From assembly GCA_018399935.1 (NCBI GenBank), contig JAGYNP010000017.1, forward strand, positions 1-14,425: a DNA stretch of 14,425 bases, given 5' to 3'. The first letter of the stretch is position 1. Each line of letters begins with the position of its first letter. The notes below the pieces were generated by a model, which made no database searches, was not told where the DNA came from, and was given only the letters and a program-made list of their open reading frames with translations. A program made the translations under genes and the position numbers. Positions 1 through 6,814 of the stretch are shown in pieces. The stretch is from Candidatus Moraniibacteriota bacterium (GTDB lineage: Bacteria > Patescibacteriota > Minisyncoccia > Moranbacterales > DUUL01).

Positions 1-120
1 ATTTTAAAAAAATATTTAAAGTCTCTTTTTTTTATAAAACTTGATAATTTCAAATAAAATTATAAAGATTAAATAATAACAATTTTATTTCAACAAACTC
101 CAAACAATTTACAACTAAAA

Positions 121-702
121 CTATGAAACTACAGTAAAAGGCAAAGACTTTGAACAAGCTCTAATTGCATTAATATTTTTAGTAGTTTTTTTTATTCCTA
201 TTTTTTCTTGATATTTTTGTCTAAAAACTTTTACTAAATTTTCCAATTCGACCACTTTAGTAATTTCTATAAACTTTCCTAATATTACAGTATTAGGTCT
301 ATTTTCTCCAATAATTTCTTTTGATAACCCTGAAGCATCAATCGTTATCAATTTACCTTTAAAATTTATATTTTTCAAAATTTCTTCACTAGTTCTTCGA
401 GTATTTATAATCAAAAAAGAATCCTGACTTAATTTTTCAAACTCATCAAAAACTTTTAATAAAGTCTCGTCTAAAACCATAAAACAGTCTGGATTCAAAA
501 TTGGCTCTCGAGTTTTAATTGGTTTTTCTGAAACCCTAACAAAAGTTTGAACTGGTGCTCCACTTCGTTCTGGTCCAAATTCTGGAAAAGCTTGAACAAA
601 TTTACCCTCTGATACTGCTCCTTGAGCGATTATTTCAGCAGTTGTTTTAGCACCCTGTCCACCTCGACCATAAATAATTATTTCAAATATGTTTTTCTTC
701 AT
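121..702 (-). CDS. porG: Pyruvate/2-oxoacid:ferredoxin oxidoreductase, gamma subunit
   Basis: This is the gamma subunit of a ferredoxin-dependent 2-oxoacid oxidoreductase, which with alpha, beta and delta subunits converts pyruvate and CoA to acetyl-CoA, CO2 and reduced ferredoxin in the cytoplasm. The 193 residues match a complete stand-alone gamma subunit. Seen directly: a glycine-rich GRGGQGAKT motif at residues 12-20, the family signature FPEFGPERSGAPV at 39-51, and an N-T-x-x-L-G segment near 137-142. The ATG at 702 begins the conserved region a few residues in, so the start is secure; only a weak purine run precedes it. No other subunit is in the window. Transcription runs leftwards, so they could follow beyond position 1 after 120 nt without a gene. 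The substrate (pyruvate versus another 2-oxoacid) cannot be fixed from this subunit. Reduced ferredoxin is a plausible electron source for the hydrogenase genes at the right end. Confidence 0.9.
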   Translation of the reverse strand: MKKNIFEIIIYGRGGQGAKTTAEIIAQGAVSEGKFVQAFPEFGPERSGAPVQTFVRVSEKPIKTREPILNPDCFMVLDETLLKVFDEFEKLSQDSFLIINTRRTSEEILKNINFKGKLITIDASGLSKEIIGENRPNTVILGKFIEITKVVELENLVKVFRQKYQEKIGIKKTTKNINAIRACSKSLPFTVVS

Positions 703-1017
703 TTTTTTCTTGATCCGTTAAATCATTCTAAGCAAAACTTGAAATAATATCTAACAAGGGATTAACCTGTCAAATTTATTTCAAACAAAGTTTGGAATAA
801 CATTTAACTGAGTTATTTTATTTTTAATTTCATTTTATTTTGAAAAATTTCTTCTATTAAACTCTAAATTTAAAAACATTAATTTTTTATTTTTTTGATC
901 TTTAGTAATCCTAATTACAAATTTTCACCTTCCAAAAAGATTTCAGCTTTTCTGACTATTATAATATCAACTCAACTCATATTTTGATACAATTTTAAAA
1001 TTTTCCATTTTTAAAAA
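703..1017. other. 315-nt gene-free spacer with repeated and inverted segments
   Basis: No supported gene lies here. The part nearest porG (734-808) contains two imperfect direct copies of a 22-nt segment (734-755 and 787-808, 17 of 22 identical, all five differences transitions) with an inverted copy of their core between them. The rest (about 810-1017) is A/T-rich and I see nothing in it beyond short low-complexity runs. Because porG is transcribed leftwards from 702, the 734-808 structure would lie in its 5' leader if transcription starts upstream of about 810. Confidence 0.6.
734..808. repeat. Direct repeat pair with an inverted core, upstream of porG
   Basis: TTGAAATAA at 739-747 is perfectly complementary to TTATTTCAA at 776-784. 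The latter arm (extended to 776-786) can also pair with 790-800 as an 11-bp stem with a 3-nt loop, containing one G.U pair on the plus strand or one C.A mismatch on the minus strand. The two hairpins share an arm and so are mutually exclusive. No T tract follows either one, so neither is an intrinsic terminator. Composition is A/T-rich, so chance pairing remains possible. Confidence 0.5.
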
Positions 1018-2190
1018 TCAATTCTCTAATCTCTCTTTAACTGCTTTGACTATATCTTCTTTTTGAAAAACTCCATCTAAATATTCATTCTCAATAAAAG
1101 AAGTCGGCGTTCCAGCTATTCCAAATTCCTCTCCCTGTTTAATTAAATTCTGAATTAATCTTTGATTTTCTTCAGAATCAATACATTTATCAAATTTTTC
1201 TTTATCCAGCCTCAAATTCTGAACATACTTATCAAAAATTTCAAACCCCTCTTTAATTCCCCATTCTTCTTGATTTTTAAATAAAAGATCTGCCATTTCC
1301 TCAAACCTACCCTGTTGATAAGCACATTGTCCAACTAAAGCAGCACTAATAGATTGACCTTGCAAATCAGAAGGAAAAGTTTTATAAACTAAGACCAACT
1401 GGTCCCCTGTAAATTCCACTTGGGCTTCTTTGACTGCTTCATAAAAGATCCTAGAATAAGTTGAATAAAAATCAAAAAAAGTTATTAATTTAATTTGAGC
1501 ATCCTTTTTGCCGATTACAATATCTCCTTCTTTCTCCTCTGGTGACTCTAAATATTTTCCTGCAGGAATCCCTAAAGCAGCTGAATTCAAAACCAATCCA
1601 TCACTTTTTTTCTCAAAAATTTCCTTAACTTGCTCTTCCTGAAAAAAACTAGCTTCTTTAATTTTTTCATCAAAAACAAAAGAGGGAATAGTTGTTAATT
1701 TATATTTTTCTATTAATTTTTTACCCTCAACTGAATTTTCTTCAACCTTATTAATAGCCATAGTTGGAATAAATCTTTTCATCCATCCTAATATCTCATC
1801 GGCATTACAATTTGGACATTCTTTTTCATCTTCAACTACTAAGACATTAACTTTAATTAATGGCTCTTGGTAAGCCACCCATGTTTTACCCCCTAATTCA
1901 AAAAAATCTGCTTCCCTCAAAGCTCTCTCAGAATAACCATTCTTGGTAATTAATTGAGTTGCATCCACAAATAAACTACCTAGAAACAAACCACTTAACA
2001 CAATAATAGCTGAAATTAAATTTTGAACTAATCCTTCAACTCTTCTTTTTTCTTTAATATCACCTAAGGTCATTCCTTCATTCTCCAAGCCTAGAACTGA
2101 ATCTTGACTAGATCTAACTTTTATTTTATTTTTTTCTTCTTTTTTAAAAAATCCATTTTTTCCCTCCTTATTTTTATTTTTTTGTACCAT
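1018..2190 (-). CDS. Membrane-anchored protein with two thioredoxin-fold domains (DsbA-like C-terminus)
   Basis: Predicted extracytoplasmic thiol-disulfide protein of 390 residues. Residues 1-52 are rich in Lys, Arg and Glu; a single membrane helix follows (about 54-76), predicting a cytoplasmic N-terminus and an external remainder. The first thioredoxin-like domain (about 110-195) has a C125-P-N-C128 active-site motif and a matching cis-proline segment TTIPS (166-170). The second (about 222-388) has the DsbA layout: beta strand and FDF, long helical insertion, then GTPT at 360-363 as the cis-proline loop. Where DsbA proteins carry C-x-x-C this one reads S243-T-Y-S246, checked against the DNA, so the second domain should be redox-inactive. 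Cys289 and Cys336 are the only cysteines in the second domain. A 69-residue membrane protein lies 79 nt upstream on the same strand. Substrate binding or a structural role for the second domain is inference. Confidence 0.8.
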   Translation of the reverse strand: MVQKNKNKEGKNGFFKKEEKNKIKVRSSQDSVLGLENEGMTLGDIKEKRRVEGLVQNLISAIIVLSGLFLGSLFVDATQLITKNGYSERALREADFFELGGKTWVAYQEPLIKVNVLVVEDEKECPNCNADEILGWMKRFIPTMAINKVEENSVEGKKLIEKYKLTTIPSFVFDEKIKEASFFQEEQVKEIFEKKSDGLVLNSAALGIPAGKYLESPEEKEGDIVIGKKDAQIKLITFFDFYSTYSRIFYEAVKEAQVEFTGDQLVLVYKTFPSDLQGQSISAALVGQCAYQQGRFEEMADLLFKNQEEWGIKEGFEIFDKYVQNLRLDKEKFDKCIDSEENQRLIQNLIKQGEEFGIAGTPTSFIENEYLDGVFQKEDIVKAVKERLEN

Positions 2191-2269
2191 TTATATATTT
2201 AAAAAATAAGGCTTTAACAAAAATTACTTTCAAATAAATTTTACCCTGTGAAAAAATATTCTCAATATT

Positions 2270-2479
2270 TTAAAGTCCAATCAACTCAACAACTTTATCA
2301 TCTTTAAAAATTTTATGATCATCATAACCAATTACCAAATTTTTAAAAGCTTGAAATTTAAACATTATTCCCAATAAAAAACCCAGAGAAAAAAGTGCCA
2401 AAATTTTTAGATTTTTATTAAATTTTTCACTCTTAAATCGTTTTAAGAAACTTCTCAATTTAATCTTTATTTCTAACAT
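2270..2479 (-). CDS. Small single-helix membrane protein, unknown function
   Basis: A 69-residue ORF starting at ATG 2479. It has a very basic first 25 residues, one hydrophobic helix (about 25-42, with G-x-x-x-G spacing in LGFLLG), and a short polar tail containing IGYDDHKIF. The charge pattern predicts an N-terminus in the cytoplasm and the tail outside. It lies just upstream of, and on the same strand as, the two-domain thioredoxin protein, so co-transcription is possible. I do not recognise the family with certainty. The basic N-terminus, clean helix and conserved-looking tail argue that it is a real gene rather than a chance ORF. Confidence 0.55.
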   Translation of the reverse strand: MLEIKIKLRSFLKRFKSEKFNKNLKILALFSLGFLLGIMFKFQAFKNLVIGYDDHKIFKDDKVVELIGL

Positions 2480-2581
2480 TTAATTTAATGACAATTAAAC
2501 CCCTTTTAATTTTAATTATATACTATTTCAAAACAATTACAACTAAATCATAAAAATAAAAATCGAAAATAAACTTAATTA

Positions 2582-2609
2582 TTGAAAAAATTTCCTTATC
2601 TGTTATAAT
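2582..2609 (+). promoter_or_regulatory. Promoter for the 114-residue membrane protein
   Basis: TTGAAA at 2582-2587 and TATAAT at 2604-2609 are separated by 16 bp. TGT directly before the -10 box makes it an extended -10. The expected start near 2616 gives a leader of about 26 nt to the ATG at 2642. A second TATAAT at 2623-2628 has no good -35 partner and would give an almost leaderless transcript. Confidence 0.6.
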
Positions 2610-2641
2610 AAATTTATCTTCGTATAATATAAAATAAAAAA

Positions 2642-2986
2642 ATGCAACGAAAGCTTGTTTTAATTTTCCCAATATTATCAATAATTATCTCAATCAGTAA
2701 TTTGATCTCTTATCAAATATTTGGATTTTTAATTTGGTTATTAGCAACAATTTTAATAAGTTTAATTTTCCTACCCATTGCATTTAAAACCGATGAAAAA
2801 GATGTTCCAGTATACCAAGTTTTTTCTTTAACTATTTTAATTCCAATTTTCTTCACAATATTTGCTTATATGGATTTTTATCGTTTAAATTTTTTAACGA
2901 TTCCACAAATTATTATTTACAGTATTGTTACTGGAATTTTTATCTTAGTAGGTCTACTTTTACTTATCGGGAAAAACTCTTATTAA
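2642..2986 (+). CDS. Four-helix membrane protein, unknown function
   Basis: A 114-residue hydrophobic protein with four predicted membrane segments at about 4-23, 26-48, 58-78 and 88-110, and a short charged loop (KTDEKD, 49-54) between helices two and three. No catalytic motif or family signature is recognisable. It stands alone on the plus strand between minus-strand genes, with its own good promoter (TTGAAA, 16 bp, extended TATAAT). No ribosome binding site precedes the ATG, which follows an A-rich leader. The promoter and the sustained membrane-helix pattern support a real gene; its function is unknown. Confidence 0.6.
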   Translation: MQRKLVLIFPILSIIISISNLISYQIFGFLIWLLATILISLIFLPIAFKTDEKDVPVYQVFSLTILIPIFFTIFAYMDFYRLNFLTIPQIIIYSIVTGIFILVGLLLLIGKNSY

Positions 2987-3010
2987 TTTTATATAAATTA
3001 CTTTTAAAAA

Positions 3011-3038
3011 TAATATTTTTATTTATTCTAAATAAAAA
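3011..3038 (-). terminator. Possible A/T-only terminator after the LUD gene
   Basis: TTTTTATTTA (3016-3025) and TAAATAAAAA (3029-3038) form a 10-bp stem with a 3-nt loop between two convergent genes. Read on the minus strand the stem is followed by a T-rich tract. It contains no G-C pair, so termination strength is doubtful. Confidence 0.3.
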
Positions 3039-3056
3039 ATTCAAAAATAACTTCAA

Positions 3057-4322
3057 TTAACAACAATACAATTTATCTGGAATTTTGTTGTCATTTGCAT
3101 TCTTACCAAAAGGATTACCATCCTTTTTTATTTTTTCAAGCATTTCCTTATTAGCCAAACTTTGAATTCCTTTAATTTCTTGTTCAGCTCTAATTTTTCT
3201 TACTTTTTCATGTAATTCAATTTTCATTGGACAATTTTCGCTACAAGCTCCACATAAAGTACAATTAAAACTCCCAGATCTTCGAGCTGACTTTAAACTA
3301 TCTTGAATAGCTGTAAAAATAATGCCCTTTGATCCAATATAGCCCTCCCCACCATAATGACTCCCTTTTTGATTATAAACTGGACAAAAATTTATGCAAG
3401 CACCACAATTGATACATCTTAATAAATCTTCAAAGCCTTTTTTGATCATCTCTCTTCTCTTGTTATCAACCAAAATAATATGAACTTCATGAGCTCCTTG
3501 TGCACCTAGAACCAATTGATTCTCAATATCAGCTGTTTTTGATGGACCAGAAATAATCGAAATATACTGAGTAATATCTTGTCCAGTTCCAAACAAAGCG
3601 GCTGTTTGACAAAGATCCACTGCGTCTTTAATTGTTTTTGTCAATTTATCAATTCCACAAATCACAATATGTTTACGTGGAAATCTTGAAACCAACGAAA
3701 TATTTCCTTCGTTTTCCAATAAAACCACTTGCCCATCCTCAGTAAAAAAATTAGCTCCTGTAATTCCTACTTCAGCTTTCAAAATTTTTTCCCTAATCTT
3801 AGAACATAAATAATGCGTTAAATCTTCAGGATCAACTGCAATATTGTCTCCATACTTTTCCTTAATTTTTGTAGCAATCATTTCAGCACTAATATGAATA
3901 GCTGGTAGAACGAAATGTTCATCATTCTCTTTGAAAAATTTTACGATAAAATCACCTAAATCAGTCTCGTTCCAATCTAATTTTTCTAGGACTTTCTTTA
4001 TTTCAATTTCTCGACCCGTATTAGTTTTAGAGGAAATTATTTTTTTGTCTTTACCTATAATTTTTTTCAATAAATTTTGAGCTTCTTCTGAATCCTTAGC
4101 TTCATAAATATTAAAACCTCTTTTTTTTAAATTATTTTTAGCTTTTTTCAAATTGGCCTCAAAATCATCAAAAGCTTTTTTTCTTATACTAGTCATCTTT
4201 TTTTTGTAATCTTCTTCATCGATATTTTTCTCTTTAAAAAAAGCTTGCCGATTGTAATAGCTCAAACCAACTGCTTTTTTAATAGTTTTTTGACTCTCTT
4301 TTTTTAAATAATATTTTTTCAT
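3057..4322 (-). CDS. LUD-domain iron-sulfur protein, LutB-like
   Basis: A 421-residue relative of LutB, the subunit of the LutABC L-lactate oxidation system that carries a LUD domain and two [4Fe-4S] clusters. The LUD domain (about 50-285) shows GITGANFF (187-194), the LENEGN block (202-207), SGPSKTADIE (258-267) and a VHIILVDN strand (280-287). A ferredoxin pair follows: C303-x2-C306-x2-C309-x3-C313 and C354-x2-C357-x2-C360-x3-C364. The C-terminus is short, with GNPFGKNA (402-409) and a final Cys-Cys, where longer relatives continue into another domain. No lutA or lutC is nearby, so lactate use is not demonstrated and an electron-transfer role with another partner is equally open. The gene is convergent with the small membrane protein at 2642-2986 and has no Shine-Dalgarno sequence. 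Confidence 0.8.
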   Translation of the reverse strand: MKKYYLKKESQKTIKKAVGLSYYNRQAFFKEKNIDEEDYKKKMTSIRKKAFDDFEANLKKAKNNLKKRGFNIYEAKDSEEAQNLLKKIIGKDKKIISSKTNTGREIEIKKVLEKLDWNETDLGDFIVKFFKENDEHFVLPAIHISAEMIATKIKEKYGDNIAVDPEDLTHYLCSKIREKILKAEVGITGANFFTEDGQVVLLENEGNISLVSRFPRKHIVICGIDKLTKTIKDAVDLCQTAALFGTGQDITQYISIISGPSKTADIENQLVLGAQGAHEVHIILVDNKRREMIKKGFEDLLRCINCGACINFCPVYNQKGSHYGGEGYIGSKGIIFTAIQDSLKSARRSGSFNCTLCGACSENCPMKIELHEKVRKIRAEQEIKGIQSLANKEMLEKIKKDGNPFGKNANDNKIPDKLYCC

Positions 4323-4413
4323 TTAATTTTATTAATCAAAAATAAACAATAGGAACAATTAATTTAAAAAATTATAACACAGAAAACATCAAAAAATAAA
4401 ATTGAATTTTTAT

Positions 4414-4443
4414 TTGCAAAAACAATTCAATCTTTGCTACAAT
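4414..4443 (+). promoter_or_regulatory. Promoter for the five-helix membrane protein
   Basis: TTGCAA at 4414-4419 and TACAAT at 4438-4443, 18 bp apart, with TGC immediately before the -10 box (extended -10). Transcription would start near 4450. The ATG at 4451 is followed at once by a stop (ATG TCT TAA), so translation is expected from 4472. Confidence 0.6.
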
Positions 4444-4471
4444 AAAAAATATGTCTTAAGAAAACAAAACT

Positions 4472-5068
4472 ATGTCCAAAAAAATAAATTATAAACATCT
4501 TATTAAACATGAAACTAAAATACACATTTTTAAAAAATTCTTGTTAATACTTTTTATTTTTATTGGTTATTTTATTTTTATTGCTCAAAAATACGGTTTT
4601 CAACAAGGATTCCTAGTAACCCTTTTAACTTGGTCTTTTTTTGTTTTATGTACTCCTATCGCTGATGCTGGATTTTTAATTGATTTTCCTCTACGATTAA
4701 TCACTAACCTTAGAATGTTTGTTCTAGAAATTCTCGTTTGGATTATTGCAATCTCAATTAATTTATATGCTTTTTTCTTTGTTCCAGAAGTTTATGATAA
4801 AACTGAAATTCTTATCTTTTTTAAACATATTTTGATAAAACCTTTTCCTTTCGGAGCTATTATACTCATTTCAATGATTGGAACTTTTATTTCAATTCAA
4901 TTTGGCGACGAACTTTTAGATAGAATAAAACACAAAGAAAGAACCCTGTACCATAAAAGACATCCTTATCATAAATTTATTGTAATCTTATTTCTAATTT
5001 TCATTACTATTGTTTTATACAATTTTCTTTTAAATCAAATTGAAATTGATTTACCTTCAAATTTTTAA
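4472..5068 (+). CDS. Conserved-looking five-helix membrane protein, unknown function
   Basis: A 198-residue protein with predicted membrane segments at about 20-38, 46-64, 82-104, 127-146 and 167-187. It has more non-random sequence than a generic membrane protein: TPIADAGFLIDFPLRL (61-76) after the second helix, FKHILIKPFPFG (117-128) before the fourth, and IQFGDELLDRIKHKER (142-157) after it. The mixture of Asp, Pro, His and Gly at membrane edges suggests a specific, conserved family, but I cannot name it or give a function. It has its own extended -10 promoter and lacks a Shine-Dalgarno sequence. It converges on the exonuclease gene, with eight bases between the stop codons and no obvious terminator there. 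Confidence 0.75.
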   Translation: MSKKINYKHLIKHETKIHIFKKFLLILFIFIGYFIFIAQKYGFQQGFLVTLLTWSFFVLCTPIADAGFLIDFPLRLITNLRMFVLEILVWIIAISINLYAFFFVPEVYDKTEILIFFKHILIKPFPFGAIILISMIGTFISIQFGDELLDRIKHKERTLYHKRHPYHKFIVILFLIFITIVLYNFLLNQIEIDLPSNF

Positions 5069-5076
5069 AATTTATT

Positions 5077-5793
5077 TTACTTTAAATAATATTTTAAAGT
5101 ATAGATCCAATCTTCATCTGTACCTTCTTGTTTTTTAGTTTTTTGAAACCATTCCAAATAGCCTCGATCTTTTTTAAGAACTTCTTCCAAAAACTCCCCG
5201 TTATATTTTCCAAAAGTAAATTTTCTAATTAAAACTGGTTTAGCTGAAATATCAATCATTCGATTAATAATTTCTTCTTCCGAAGCTTTTGGTGCTTTCT
5301 TTTGAGCTAGTTTAAATAAATTTTCAAACAAAGCCTCTAAAACAACAACATCTCCGTTGGCCGAATGAGGTAAAACATCCACTTCAATTTCATAATAATA
5401 TCGAAGAAATTGTAAATTATACTCTGGAATTTCTCCACTTTCATCCAAATAACGAGCTAAACGAAGAGTGCAAATTGTTTTCTTTATTTCCAAATCCTCA
5501 TTTTCTAAAATTGCAACGTCAAACTTAGCATTATGAGCCACCATAATATTATTATTTAAGATTTTCTGTAATTTTTCAGCAAATTTACTATCTTTAAAAG
5601 ATTTCTCCTTCGCCACCATTTTATTGGTAATATGAGTAACACTCATCGCCTTAGTTGAGATAGAAATTGGTGGTTTAAAATTTTTTACTTCAATTTTTTC
5701 ATCTTTTTTGTAAGCTACCTGACAAAGTCGATCTTTTTCAACATCATTACCAGTTGTTTCTGTATCTAGAAAAACTAAATTTCTTTTTAACAT
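5077..5793 (-). CDS. DnaQ-like (DEDDh) 3'-5' exonuclease with ExoX-like C-terminal domain
   Basis: A 238-residue nuclease expected to remove nucleotides from 3' DNA ends using two metal ions. The exonuclease domain (about 5-160) has the full DEDDh set: D10 and E12 in FLDTETTG, D92 in HNAKFDV, and H143 with D148 in HSANGD. Residues about 190-218 (FTFGKYNG, then Y-L-E-W-F) match the short C-terminal domain found in exonuclease X relatives. There is no polymerase, helicase or UvrC domain, so this is a stand-alone repair or processing nuclease rather than a replicative proofreading subunit. It lies 86 nt downstream of the methyltransferase on the same strand and may share its transcript. Whether it acts on DNA or RNA cannot be told from sequence. 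Confidence 0.85.
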   Translation of the reverse strand: MLKRNLVFLDTETTGNDVEKDRLCQVAYKKDEKIEVKNFKPPISISTKAMSVTHITNKMVAKEKSFKDSKFAEKLQKILNNNIMVAHNAKFDVAILENEDLEIKKTICTLRLARYLDESGEIPEYNLQFLRYYYEIEVDVLPHSANGDVVVLEALFENLFKLAQKKAPKASEEEIINRMIDISAKPVLIRKFTFGKYNGEFLEEVLKKDRGYLEWFQKTKKQEGTDEDWIYTLKYYLK

Positions 5794-5879
5794 AAATTTT
5801 AATATTTTTTATTTTAATTTAAATAAAATACAATTAAACTTAAACATAGCATCAACCAAAAAAATCTACAAATTTATTT

Positions 5880-6602
5880 TTATTTATTTTTTTTCAAAAC
5901 CCAATAAATATTCCGCTTATTATTTCTCAAATCTCGACTATAACCACTTTCTAAAATTTCAAAACCTTGTTTTTGGGCCAATTTTTCCAAACCTCTTTTG
6001 CTCCACCAATAACAAGTCCGCCAATAGGTTTTCTGCCCCTCTTTTTTATCAGAATAACTAAAAGGCAAATCAGCTATTTTACTAAAATCTAATTTGATAA
6101 TTTTTTTAAAAAAGGATTTCACTAAAAATGGAATTCTTTTTTTATTCCAAAGATGCCAAGCAGTTATTATTATAACCCCATCTTTTTTTAAAATTTTCTG
6201 CATCTCCTTCAAAGCTCCCTTGGCCATGCCGGGAGTGAAATGATGAAAAACCGCAATAGAAAAAATGGTATCAAATTGCACTTCTCTAAAAGGAGTTTCA
6301 CTTTCATTGTCGATGATTAAAAACTTCTCATTTTTATATTTACTTTGAGCAAGATCAATCAATTGAGAAGAAACATCGATCCCTATATAGTCAACTTCCA
6401 AATTTTCATTATAAATAAATTCCAACAATCGACCATTTCCACAACCAAAATCTAGTAATTGATCTTTTTTATTTATATATTTCTTTAAGAAATCCAAATT
6501 CTTCCACCATTTTTTTCGAGTTTGGGAAAACTGACCAGCTATCACATTATAAAAACCAATAACATCTTTTCTTATTTTGTTTTCTCTGTTAAAATTAAGC
6601 AT
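5880..6602 (-). CDS. Trm9/ALKBH8-like tRNA wobble-uridine methyltransferase (SAM-dependent)
   Basis: A 240-residue class I SAM methyltransferase. The SAM site is clear: motif I L50-D-F-G-C-G-N-G at 50-57 and the acidic end of strand two at D76. It resembles Trm9 and the ALKBH8 methyltransferase domain more than a generic enzyme: FYNVIAGQFSQTRKKWW at 17-33 parallels the YNxIAxxFSxTRxxxW block of that family, SIAVFHHF (115-122) its SIAVxHH block, and SGYSRD (219-224) near the end its SGYxRD tail. Trm9 enzymes methylate 5-carboxymethyluridine at tRNA position 34 to the methyl ester (mcm5U). Elp3, which makes that substrate, is the divergent neighbour across a 212-nt spacer, strongly supporting the role. 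Yeast Trm9 needs the zinc partner Trm112; none is in this window. A different small-molecule or tRNA substrate remains possible. Confidence 0.75.
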   Translation of the reverse strand: MLNFNRENKIRKDVIGFYNVIAGQFSQTRKKWWKNLDFLKKYINKKDQLLDFGCGNGRLLEFIYNENLEVDYIGIDVSSQLIDLAQSKYKNEKFLIIDNESETPFREVQFDTIFSIAVFHHFTPGMAKGALKEMQKILKKDGVIIITAWHLWNKKRIPFLVKSFFKKIIKLDFSKIADLPFSYSDKKEGQKTYWRTCYWWSKRGLEKLAQKQGFEILESGYSRDLRNNKRNIYWVLKKNK

Positions 6603-6698
6603 TAAAAAAATTTATCTTATTATTTTAAAAAATTCAGTAATTTATCCATATGTTTAATACATGAGATAAATAAACACAATCGAGCATTAAGTTTAAAA

Positions 6699-6718
6699 TT
6701 TAAAACTCGAGTTTTAAA
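6699..6718. promoter_or_regulatory. Perfect 20-bp palindrome, candidate operator between trm9-like gene and elp3
   Basis: Two 10-nt arms meet without a gap at a central CTCGAG (6706-6711) flanked by A/T runs. The centre (between 6708 and 6709) is equidistant, 106.5 bp, from the two divergent start codons at 6602 and 6815. Partial copies of its right arm follow at 6723-6760. A dimeric regulator binding here could act on both genes; no regulator gene is nearby, and A/T-rich flanks make part of the symmetry cheap. Confidence 0.45.
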
Positions 6719-6814
6719 AATTTGAGTTTATAGTTTTAAATTTGTGATTTAAAACAAAAAAACAACCTCTTTAAAAAATAATAAATAATATTATCCTATA
6801 ACATAACTATACTC

